A stretch of DNA of 64,000 nucleotides from RBG-16-64-43 sp964353865 (GTDB lineage Bacteria > Chloroflexota > Anaerolineae > Anaerolineales > RBG-16-64-43): assembly GCA_964353865.1 (NCBI GenBank), contig CAYGXJ010000078.1, positions 29,006 through 93,005 on the forward strand, read 5' to 3'. Below are positions 8,099 through 15,354 of this stretch, in pieces. Numbering within the stretch: position 1 is the first letter of the stretch; every line of letters begins with the position of its first letter. Below the pieces are notes generated by a model, which saw nothing but the letters and a program-made list of their open reading frames with translations, had not been told where the DNA came from and did not search any database. Made by a program: the position numbers and the translations under genes.

Positions 8099-8452
8099 TC
8101 AGCCGATCGGGTAGCGCATGTGCTGGCCGCCAATGAGATGCAGGTGCAGATGGCGGACGATTTGTCCGGAGTCGGCGCCGGTGTTGATGATCACGCGGTA
8201 ACCGCTTTCGTGCACGCCCTCCCGGCGGGCGACATCCGCGGCAGCCAGCAGTAACCGCGCGGCGAGGTCGGCGCCCGCCTCGGCCAGCCCGTTCAGGCCC
8301 GCCACATGACGGTTGGGGACGATCAGCACGTGGACCGGGGCCGCGGGGTGGATGTCGCGGAAGGTGGTCACCCATTCGTCGTGATAGATGATCTGTGCCG
8401 GTGCGGCGCGAGTCACGATTTTGCAGAAGAGGCACTCGGGATGGGAGTCCAT
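8099..8452 (-). CDS. HIT-family nucleotide-binding protein (HINT type)
   Basis: A histidine-triad hydrolase of about 117 residues, a family that cleaves purine nucleoside phosphoramidates and AMP conjugates in the cytoplasm. The active-site HxHxHxx motif is HLHLHLIGG near the C-terminus, followed by the usual QHMRYPIG ending, and the N-terminus has CLFCKIV. The ATG at 8452 has AGGA six bases before it and was preferred over an in-frame TTG at 8467. It lies downstream of the broken mtaB-like gene on the same strand. Confidence 0.93.
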   Translation of the reverse strand: MDSHPECLFCKIVTRAAPAQIIYHDEWVTTFRDIHPAAPVHVLIVPNRHVAGLNGLAEAGADLAARLLLAAADVARREGVHESGYRVIINTGADSGQIVRHLHLHLIGGQHMRYPIG

Positions 8453-8518
8453 GGTCAGTCCTGACAACCGGTTGGCTCGCTCGAGTCTGTGGCGGGGAGC
8501 CCGAGAAAGACGCCGTTC

Positions 8519-9037
8519 TCAAGCGCGGCCAGGCGGGTGGGGAGAATGCGGTTCGCCAGGCCGGCTGGCGCGCGGCGCGAGCCGCAGCCGGCCGCGTGAC
8601 GCAGAAGGGGCAGCGGTTGTCGCAGCCGTCTTGCACTTTAAGGAAGGCGTGCGTGCGCCGGCGCGGAGCGGGGGGCGGCGCGCGGCCATAGGGGCATCCC
8701 TCTGCGCCCCGGCGAGGCTCTCGCGCAGGGCCGCTTTGCCTGCATTTGCGACCACCCGGCTGACGCCCGGCAACGCGCGCGCTTCGCCCGCGGCGAGTGT
8801 GGCCCAACAGCCGGTGAGCACGAGGCGTGCCTGAGGCGCCAGGGCATGCAGGCGGCGGGCGGCGCTGCGCGAATCGCGCTCGGCCTCCCTCGTCACGGCG
8901 CAGGTGTTGAGCACGATCACTTCGGCCTGGGCCGGGCGCGCGACGATCTCGTCACCCGTGGCATGAAATCGCAGCGCGAGGGAGTCAATCTCGCTTTGAT
9001 TGAGCCGGCAGCCGACCGTATCGAAGAAGACGCGCAT
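8519..9037 (-). pseudogene. Broken MiaB/MtaB-like tRNA methylthiotransferase
   Basis: The first ~110 codons are a good N-terminal methylthiotransferase domain (MRVFFDTVGCRLNQSE, then VLNTCAVTREAERDS and VLTGCWAT, giving the three cysteines of the auxiliary 4Fe-4S cluster). The radical-SAM motif is present only in another frame: KVQDGCDNRCPFC, encoded at about 8640-8602. A frameshift must lie between about 8720 and 8650. Immediately after that motif, similarity stops: the rest of the SAM barrel and the TRAM domain (about 250 residues in intact homologues) are absent, and the HIT gene begins. The gene is therefore shifted and truncated. The RBS AGGTGA and the start look intact. Closest to MtaB, which makes ms2t6A in tRNA; activity is not expected. 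Confidence 0.8.
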
Positions 9038-9119
9038 CGCTCACCTGGGCCGCGCGCATGAGGCCGCGTTGTACGGCCAAGCAGCGATGACCGCTGCAAG
9101 AGACCGGTGGCGCGCCGGC

Positions 9120-9761
9120 TTACGGCGCGCGGACGACGAAGTTATCGAATTGAATGTCGGTGCCCGGGGTATCGTACGTCCCCGCGATCAGACCTACATC
9201 GCCATCGGTGAGATCGCCATCAATGGCCGCGGCCACCTGCGTCCCGTTGGCAAGCAGGGTCAGCGAATTGCCTAGACAATCGAAGCGGACAGCATTCCTG
9301 CCATTGCCCTGACGAATAGCATCACTTTTCGTTATCAGTTCTCCCGATATCAACGATTGCTTCCCGCCCGAGACCTTGCTAATGCCGGCGAAGCCGTCGC
9401 TCGAGATCAAAGCGAAGTAGAAGTTCTCCGTGTCGCGGTATCGGCAGATGACCCCCAAGCCGTTGTCGTCGGACCCGCCGACCTTGGTGGCCTCCACCTC
9501 CACGCGGACATCGGTGAAACTGCGACCGGGGTTGGCCCAATAGTAACTCATGGCTTCGTTGATTAGGATGCGATAGATACCGTCCACGTAGTCGGTAACG
9601 GCGGTGTCGGAGGATAACTTGTCCCAGCCGCTGCCGCTATCTGAGAAGTCGTCTTGGAACAGGATGCTGGTATCGCTGCCCGATGTGGCGGTGCCGCTTG
9701 TCAGGCTGCATCCCAGCGTGAGTGCACTGGCAAGCACAAGAACAAGAGCGAACCTCGACAC
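9120..9761 (-). CDS. Lipoprotein with a LamG-like (DUF1080-type) beta-sandwich domain
   Basis: A 213-residue exported lipoprotein of unknown role. The signal peptide ends at the lipobox LTLGC (Cys18), a short Ser/Thr linker follows, and from about residue 33 the sequence is a jelly-roll: FQDDFSDSGSGWD, GLGVICRYRDTENFYFA, and the closing IQFDNFVVR. This fold usually binds carbohydrate or acts as a surface module; no catalytic residues can be assigned. The start is GTG at 9761, preceded by GGAGGAGA. It stands alone, with no gene for more than 600 bases upstream on its strand. Confidence 0.8.
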   Translation of the reverse strand: MSRFALVLVLASALTLGCSLTSGTATSGSDTSILFQDDFSDSGSGWDKLSSDTAVTDYVDGIYRILINEAMSYYWANPGRSFTDVRVEVEATKVGGSDDNGLGVICRYRDTENFYFALISSDGFAGISKVSGGKQSLISGELITKSDAIRQGNGRNAVRFDCLGNSLTLLANGTQVAAAIDGDLTDGDVGLIAGTYDTPGTDIQFDNFVVRAP

Positions 9762-10363
9762 TGCTAGTCTCCTCCGGAGTTGAGTTGGTTTGTGGCCGAC
9801 CCGGCCCGTTATGCGAGATCGCGCGAGACAACCCCGCGCGACCGTATCGTCTCACCGCCGGCCTGAGGATACCCCGAAATCGGGCCGCCTTCAAGGTGCC
9901 AATGCATGGTCCAAGAGGGAGGGCTATGAAGTGCCCGTTAAGGCGAAGGGCAGGCGAAGAGACGGGGGCCGGGATGTCGCGTGAGAACGCGGTTTGGATG
10001 AGGCCCAAGGAAGATGCAAGCCGCTCGTTGTTGATGGGGAGATGGATTGACCCCGCGAGAATGCCCCATCCTTCGACTTCGATTGTCCTCCTGGATCCCC
10101 GCTTCGAGCACTCGGGGATGACGTTCGTGACGCAACTGGAGGCGCTGCAGTCGAGTAGGTGGAAGGTCCCCCGCCAGACGAGTCCCAAGACTACCGCACA
10201 GCTAGTTGCACCAGCGCACGAAGGGCCGAACGAGGTTGCAGCCTCCACCTCCCTCGTCAATATGAATTGAAGCGCGCACTGGCACGCCGGTTGCAGCCCT
10301 CAGGCGGAGCGCGCAGACGTCTGGAGGTGCCGCATGCAGCCAAGCGCGGCTGGGCATTTGTGC
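9762..10363. other. Intergenic stretch without a convincing gene
   Basis: About 600 bases separate the divergent lipoprotein and zinc-ribbon genes. Open frames exist on both strands but lack a start with RBS, codon bias and recognisable similarity. The stretch includes a repeat-like segment at 10086-10130. Confidence 0.6.
10086..10130. repeat. Dispersed repeat-like segment
   Basis: It contains CCTGGATCCCCGCTTCGAG followed by CACTCGGGGATGACG, the style of short interspersed repeat common between genes of such genomes. Only one copy of this type is in the window, so calling it a repeat rests on resemblance. Confidence 0.4.
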
Positions 10364-10369
10364 TATTAT
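10364..10369 (+). promoter_or_regulatory. Extended -10 box of the zinc-ribbon gene
   Basis: TGC followed by TATTAT, 27 bases before the ATG at 10397, with GGGAG between. No clear -35 box. Confidence 0.45.
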
Positions 10370-10396
10370 CCCGTCGGGAGTGCCAGCCAGCAGCCT

Positions 10397-10624
10397 ATGG
10401 CCCATGAAATCCAAGCGTATTGCGTGCGCTGCAAGGCCCAACGCCCGATGGTGGAGGTGGAATACCTCAACACCCGCAACGGGCGGCCGGCAGCGCGGGG
10501 CAAATGCGCAAAGTGCGGGACGGTGACGATGAAGTTTCTCAAGTCGCTGCCGCCTCCGGCGCCCATGCTCGAGCCCCCCGCAGAAGACAAGACCGAGGAC
10601 CTGGCGGCGACCGACAGCCGTTAG
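10397..10624 (+). CDS. Small zinc-ribbon protein (DUF5679-like)
   Basis: A 75-residue protein. Residues 1-45 form a zinc-ribbon: YCVRCK (CxxC), then about 24 residues later GKCAKCG (second CxxC), the pattern of the DUF5679 family. The tail is Pro/Glu-rich and probably disordered. The ATG at 10397 (MAHEIQAYCVRCK) has a -10 box and GGGAG before it; the longer upstream frame lacks both. Function unknown; the fold could bind nucleic acid or a protein partner. Confidence 0.75.
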   Translation: MAHEIQAYCVRCKAQRPMVEVEYLNTRNGRPAARGKCAKCGTVTMKFLKSLPPPAPMLEPPAEDKTEDLAATDSR

Positions 10625-10754
10625 CCCGGGGGCGCCCGCCGTCGGGCGCTGCCCTCCAAGCCCGCCTGCGTCGCGTGCGTCGGGTGCAGACTGCTCGAAG
10701 CGCACAAGCCAATCGTTGGATAAGGCGCGCGCCGTGCGCCGCGCCGATGGATGG

Positions 10755-13241
10755 ATGATGATGACACGATCCGGAATAACACACAGGCAACCGAAGGTCC
10801 GGCGATGCCTGACGCGCGTCGCGCTGGCGACGGTTGCGGCAATGCTGCTGGTGGGATGCGGCGGCGTTCCCGGGATCGGTGGTGGTCCGGCACCCACGCG
10901 CTATCCCTTCCCCACCACCACCCCCGCGGCCCGCTTGCCAGTGACCTTCATCGTCACCGTGCCCGATGGCACGGGCTCGGATTCGCAGGTAGTGCTCAAC
11001 CTGCTGGATGAAGTCACCAGCCTGGCGCTCAACTCGACGGTGATCGCGATGGAGGCGATCGGCGAGGGCAAGTGGGAGGCACGCGCAGATCTTCCTCGCG
11101 GGCGGCTTGTCTTCTACCGCTACTCGCTGCGCGGCGAGGGCGAAACGCTGGAGGCTGTGCCCAATGGCGAAGGCGTCGATTACCGCCTGTTCCTCGTGAC
11201 CGGTGCGAATACCGTCGATGACCAGATTTCGCGGTGGCTGACCACAACCTACACGCGACCCTCCGGCCGGGTGCACGGCCTGGTGCGCGACCAGGCCACC
11301 GGCCTGGCCATTCCCGGCCTGATGGTCTCGGTGGCGGGCATGCGCACCTGGACCGATTCGGCAGGCGCCTACAAGTTCGATTCGGTGCCGGCCGGCAAGC
11401 ATATGCTGGTCTACTTCGACCCGGACGGCAACTATCGCGTGTTCCAACAAGAAGCCATCGTGGCCGACGGCGCGGAGACTCCGGCCGATGTCCAACTTGT
11501 GCCGGCACCGCGGGTGTCGGTGACCCTGCACGTCTACCTGCCGGCCGATACGCCGGCCGGTGCGCCGGTGCGGTTGGTCGGCAACTTGCTTTCGCTGGGC
11601 AGCACCTTCCAGCCCGCGGCCGCAGGCTCGCTCATCGAACCCACACGCGCCCTCACGCTCACCCCGCTGCCGGATGGAACCTCGGTGGCGGTGGTCTCAC
11701 TCCCGGTGGGGTACCACCTGCGCTACAAGTTCAGCCTGGGCGACGGTTTCTGGAACGCCGAGCGTGACGGCACGAGCGCACTGGTGGTGCGCGAGCTGGA
11801 CGTGCCGCAGATGGACGTGCTACAAACCGACGGCGTGATTACCTGGCATTCGGCAGGTGGTGCGGTGAGCTTCGACGCCAGCGTGCCCATCGGCACGCCG
11901 ATGACGGAGAGCGTGTCGATGCAATTCGCGCCCTTCCCGGGCATCTGGATGAATCCGGTGCCGATGTGGAGCGCCGGGCCACAGCGCTGGAGTTACACTC
12001 TGTTCAACCCTCTCGAATGGCCGGGCCCGGTGGCTTACCGCTACTGCCGCAACGGCGACTGCGGCGTGGCCGACGATACGGCCACGGCCGGCGCCAACCC
12101 GGCGGGGCGGCAGTTCACGCCCTCGGCTCAACCCCAATCGCTGGCCGACACGGTGCAAGCCTGGGTTGCCTGGAGCGATGCGCCCGCGCCGTCACTGGCA
12201 CTCGCGGCACCGGCTGCGCGGCCGGACTTCCGCAGCGGCGTGGTATTGACCTCTGCGCCATGGCGCCGCCCGTTCGACCCGACCTTGGTAGATCTGGTGG
12301 GCCTGCGCCTCAACTCGCTCGTGATCAGCCCCGCGTGGTATGCGGCCGCGGTCACACCGCTGCCGGACCTTGTCTATCTGCCTGGATTGAACTCGCCGCT
12401 GCGTCAGGACCTCTTGGCGCAGATCGGTTCGGCGCGCTCGGCCGGCTTGCGCACCGTGCTGGCGCCGGACCTACTCCCGCTGAGTGGTTCGCTCGGCGAT
12501 TGGTGGGCCGCAGCGCCGAAGAGCACCGAATGGTGGAATGCGTGGTTCACCGCCTACCGCACCTTCCTGGTAGGCTATGCCGATCTCGCGCAGCAAGCCG
12601 GCGTGGAAGAACTGATTGTGGCGCGCACATCGGTTGTCCCGGCTATGCCGGGCGCAGAGGGTGCCCCGGCGGATGCCGAGATCCGCTGGCGGGTTCTGAT
12701 TCGCGATTTACGCAATCACTTTGGAGGGCGGATGGCCGTGGAGCTCTTGCTCACCGACCAACTGCAAATGCCGCCGCTCTTCCTGGACGAGGTGGATGAA
12801 ATCTACGTTCAGGTGCGTACGCCGCTGGGCGCGAATGATGGCGCCAGCCTGGAGGATATGTCCGGCTCCGCCGAGGCGCTCTTGGATGGCAAGGTGGCCG
12901 TGTTGCGCGCGCTGGGCAAGCCGATTGTCATTAGCGCGGCCTACGCCTCAGCCAACGGCGGCGCCAGCGGCTGCCCGAACGACACCAGCGGCGCGTGTCT
13001 GGCGCTGGAGGCGTTGACCTCCGGCTCGCCACTGGCGCTTGCCATCGCCCCCAACCTGAACGTCCAAGCCAACGCCTATCAGGCGCTGCTGGCCAACGCG
13101 GCCGCACGGGATTGGGTGAGCGGGTTCGTCGCCTGGGGCTACTATCCGGCGGTGGGATTGCGCGACGCCTCGCCTTCGGTGCACGGCAAGCCGGCCGAGA
13201 CCGTGCTGCAGGTTTACTTCCGGGCGCTCTCCGGCCGATAA
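10755..13241 (+). CDS. Large lipoprotein with CarboxypepD_reg-like and starch-binding-like domains and a glycosidase-like C-terminus
   Basis: An exported lipoprotein of about 828 residues: lipobox AMLLVGC, then a Pro/Thr linker. Visible domains in order: a beta domain that resembles a CBM20/isoamylase-N fold (VTFIVTVPDGTGSDSQVVLN), a carboxypeptidase-regulatory-like domain (HGLVRDQATGLAIPG ... DSAGAYKFDSVPAG), a second CBM20-like domain (VTLHVYLPADTPAG ... FWNAERDGT), another Ig-like segment, and from about residue 500 a TIM-barrel-like region (LAPDLLPLSG, STEWWNAWFTAYRTF, GFVAWGYYP) recalling GH113-type glycosidases. I cannot identify both catalytic acids, so enzyme activity is unproven. A role in extracellular polysaccharide binding or breakdown is inferred. 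The start is uncertain among ATGs at 10755, 10758 and 10761. Confidence 0.78.
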   Translation: MMMTRSGITHRQPKVRRCLTRVALATVAAMLLVGCGGVPGIGGGPAPTRYPFPTTTPAARLPVTFIVTVPDGTGSDSQVVLNLLDEVTSLALNSTVIAMEAIGEGKWEARADLPRGRLVFYRYSLRGEGETLEAVPNGEGVDYRLFLVTGANTVDDQISRWLTTTYTRPSGRVHGLVRDQATGLAIPGLMVSVAGMRTWTDSAGAYKFDSVPAGKHMLVYFDPDGNYRVFQQEAIVADGAETPADVQLVPAPRVSVTLHVYLPADTPAGAPVRLVGNLLSLGSTFQPAAAGSLIEPTRALTLTPLPDGTSVAVVSLPVGYHLRYKFSLGDGFWNAERDGTSALVVRELDVPQMDVLQTDGVITWHSAGGAVSFDASVPIGTPMTESVSMQFAPFPGIWMNPVPMWSAGPQRWSYTLFNPLEWPGPVAYRYCRNGDCGVADDTATAGANPAGRQFTPSAQPQSLADTVQAWVAWSDAPAPSLALAAPAARPDFRSGVVLTSAPWRRPFDPTLVDLVGLRLNSLVISPAWYAAAVTPLPDLVYLPGLNSPLRQDLLAQIGSARSAGLRTVLAPDLLPLSGSLGDWWAAAPKSTEWWNAWFTAYRTFLVGYADLAQQAGVEELIVARTSVVPAMPGAEGAPADAEIRWRVLIRDLRNHFGGRMAVELLLTDQLQMPPLFLDEVDEIYVQVRTPLGANDGASLEDMSGSAEALLDGKVAVLRALGKPIVISAAYASANGGASGCPNDTSGACLALEALTSGSPLALAIAPNLNVQANAYQALLANAAARDWVSGFVAWGYYPAVGLRDASPSVHGKPAETVLQVYFRALSGR

Positions 13242-13367
13242 GAGCTCGGCACGACGCAGGCGGGGAGAAGTGACGGACAGCCCGCTTCTTGCCCAACATC
13301 CCACGCGCACTAACGACCATGGCAGGTTGTCGCACACCTGCCACGGAGGCGTTCATCCTCGAACCGA

Positions 13368-13412
13368 CCAGCCGGCCGCGGCCCGCACGAAGGGTGTGCG
13401 GCCGGTTTGCTT
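13368..13412 (+). terminator. Terminator-like hairpin after the large lipoprotein gene
   Basis: CCGGCCGC (13372-13379) pairs with GCGGCCGG (13398-13405) and is followed by TTTGCTT. A second smaller hairpin, GGCAGGT/ACCTGCC, lies at 13321-13342. Confidence 0.55.
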
Positions 13413-13475
13413 ACGCGGGAGCCGAGGCGCAGCACTCTCGCCGAGGCCTCCGGCCCGCGATGGGAGAGGCAGACC

Positions 13476-14492
13476 ATGGAGATACTTGCACAAGGGACGG
13501 GCGAGCTGATCGGCTGGCACGACCCGGACGACAACCGGCGCTGGGTGCTCGAGCACAAATCGCGCGAGCTGCGCGACAAGCGCATGAGCGTGACCCAGGC
13601 AGTGCGCGAATACGTCCACGATGGCGACTACCTGGCGATGGGCGGCTTCGGTCACATCCGCGTTGCCATGGCGGTGGTGTATGAGATCATCCGCCAGCGC
13701 CGCCAACACTTGGTGCTCGCGGGCAAGACAGCGGTGCACGACGCAGACCTGCTCATCGGTTCGGGCTGTGTCGATCGCATCGAGGTCGCCTACGCTTTCG
13801 CCCAGGAACTGCGCGGCCTCTCGCCGGCAAGTCGCCGCGCGGTGGAGAGCGGCGCGTGCCGCGTGGTCGGTGAGATCTCCAATGCCGGGTATCAGTGGCG
13901 CTTCTTGGCCGGCATGCTGGGCGTCCCATTCATCCCCTCCCGCACCATGCTCGGCTCCGACACGCTCACCCACAGTGCGTGCAAGGTGGCGCGCGACCCG
14001 TGGAGCGGCAAACCGGTCTGCCTGATCCCAGCCGCTTACCCGGACGTGGCCGTGTTCCACGTACCGCGCTGCGACATGTACGGCAACGCGCAGATCGACG
14101 GCATACTGATCATGGATTGGGAGCTGGCGCGCGCGGCACGGCGGGTCATCATCACGACCGAAGAAATCGTCGCCCATGAGGTCATCCAGGAGCGGCCGTG
14201 GCTCACCGCCATTCCCTTCTATGTGGTGGATGCCGTGTGCGAGGCGCCCTTCGGGGCGCATCCGACCACCATGCCTTACCTGTACTACTTCGACGAGGAG
14301 CACATCGGCGAGTGGCTCGACCTGTCGAAGACGCCGGAAGGCACGCGCGACTATCTTGACAATTACGTTTACAGCATGCCCGACTACGCTGCCTACCTCG
14401 AGCACATCGGCGGCGCAACCAAGCGGGCCTACCTCGAGGATGTCGAGCATCTGCGGCAGCCATTGCGCGCGCCCTGGCTGCATAGGAAGTGA
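13476..14492 (+). CDS. CoA-transferase subunit A (glutaconate CoA-transferase-like)
   Basis: Alpha subunit of a family I CoA-transferase of the GctA type, 338 residues. Typical features are a glycine-rich start (YLAMGGFGHIRVAMAV), MLGSDTLTHSACKVA and the DMYGNAQIDG block. The ATG at 13476 has GGGAGAGG before it. The beta subunit gene follows after 7 bases. The acyl-CoA substrate cannot be read from sequence; relatives act on glutaconate, 3-oxoacids or steroid ring-cleavage acids. An acyl-CoA dehydrogenase gene 3 kb downstream on the same strand makes organic-acid degradation plausible, though a PBP gene intervenes. Confidence 0.85.
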   Translation: MEILAQGTGELIGWHDPDDNRRWVLEHKSRELRDKRMSVTQAVREYVHDGDYLAMGGFGHIRVAMAVVYEIIRQRRQHLVLAGKTAVHDADLLIGSGCVDRIEVAYAFAQELRGLSPASRRAVESGACRVVGEISNAGYQWRFLAGMLGVPFIPSRTMLGSDTLTHSACKVARDPWSGKPVCLIPAAYPDVAVFHVPRCDMYGNAQIDGILIMDWELARAARRVIITTEEIVAHEVIQERPWLTAIPFYVVDAVCEAPFGAHPTTMPYLYYFDEEHIGEWLDLSKTPEGTRDYLDNYVYSMPDYAAYLEHIGGATKRAYLEDVEHLRQPLRAPWLHRK

Positions 14493-14499
14493 GGCCGTC

Positions 14500-15276
14500 A
14501 TGACCGCACCCCAACCTGCATACACCGCGACGGAACTGATGGCCTGCGTGGCAGCGCGCACGCTGGAGGACCGGCGCACGGTGCTGGTGGGCACCGGGCT
14601 GCCAATGATCGGGGCCATCCTCGCCCAGCGCATGCATGCGCCGGGGCTGGTGATCATCTTCGAGGCGGGCGGGGTGGGCCCGCGCGTGCCCACCCTGCCG
14701 GTCTCGGTCGGTGATTCGCGGACCTTCTACCACGCTTCGGCTGCCTCCAGCATGCACAACGTGATGAGCGCTTGCCAGGCGGGCTACGTGGATTTCGGTT
14801 TCCTGGGCGGGGCGATGATGGACCGCTACGGCAACCTCAACACCACCGTCATCGGGCCGTGGGAGGCCCCCGAGGTTCGCCTGCCCGGCTCGGGGGGCGC
14901 CAATGACGTGGGCTCGCTGGCCCAGCGGACCATCATCATCCTCCGCCAGGATACCCGCCGCTTTGTGGAGCGGGTCAACTTCATCACCACGCCGGGGTAC
15001 ATCGACGGCCCAGGAGCGCGCGAACGGGCCGGGCTGCCGGCCGGGTCGGGGCCGTACCGCGTGCTCACGCAGCTTGCGGTCTTCGATTTCGATGAAACCT
15101 CCAAGCAACTGCGGCTGCGCGCGACGCACCCGGGCGTGTCGCTGGCCGATGTGCAGGCCGCGAGCGGGTTCAAGATCCAGGTGGCCGATACGCTGGAGGT
15201 CACCTCGCCGCCGACCGAGGAGGAGCGCCGTCTGCTGCATGAGATTGACCCAGCGGGCATGGTCATCGGCAAGTAA
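14500..15276 (+). CDS. CoA-transferase subunit B (glutaconate CoA-transferase-like)
   Basis: Beta subunit partner, 258 residues. It carries the expected catalytic glutamate in IIFEAGGVGP (E55, close to Glu54 of GctB), which argues for a true CoA-transferase rather than a Glu-less IpdB-type hydrolase. Other family blocks: DFGFLGGAMMDRYGN, LPGSGGANDVGSLA and the C-terminal DLA-like TSPPTEEERRLL. GGAAGTGAGG precedes the ATG. A terminator-like hairpin follows. Confidence 0.87.
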   Translation: MTAPQPAYTATELMACVAARTLEDRRTVLVGTGLPMIGAILAQRMHAPGLVIIFEAGGVGPRVPTLPVSVGDSRTFYHASAASSMHNVMSACQAGYVDFGFLGGAMMDRYGNLNTTVIGPWEAPEVRLPGSGGANDVGSLAQRTIIILRQDTRRFVERVNFITTPGYIDGPGARERAGLPAGSGPYRVLTQLAVFDFDETSKQLRLRATHPGVSLADVQAASGFKIQVADTLEVTSPPTEEERRLLHEIDPAGMVIGK

Positions 15277-15287
15277 CGCGAGAGGTC

Positions 15288-15322
15288 AACCGGCCGCGCT
15301 GCGCAGCAGGGCCGGTTTGTTG
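15288..15322 (+). terminator. Terminator after the CoA-transferase pair
   Basis: AACCGGCC (15288-15295) pairs with GGCCGGTT (15310-15317), followed by TGTTGT. The downstream -35 box overlaps its tail. Confidence 0.6.
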
Positions 15323-15346
15323 TCCGGGTGCGCAGGCTGGTACAAT
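15317..15346 (+). promoter_or_regulatory. Promoter of the penicillin-binding protein gene (leaderless)
   Basis: TTGTTG at 15317-15322, an 18-base spacer and TACAAT at 15341-15346. Transcription should begin near 15353, practically at the GTG start codon at 15355. Confidence 0.6.
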
Positions 15347-15354
15347 CCGCGCCT

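Noticed and set aside
9637..10260. 207-codon minus-strand frame upstream of the LamG-like lipoprotein
   Set aside because: Its sequence includes repeat-derived peptide, it overlaps the lipoprotein start, and it has no RBS or similarity.
14500..15276. IpdB-type steroid ring hydrolase instead of a CoA-transferase
   Set aside because: That group lacks the catalytic glutamate; here E55 in FEAGG is present.
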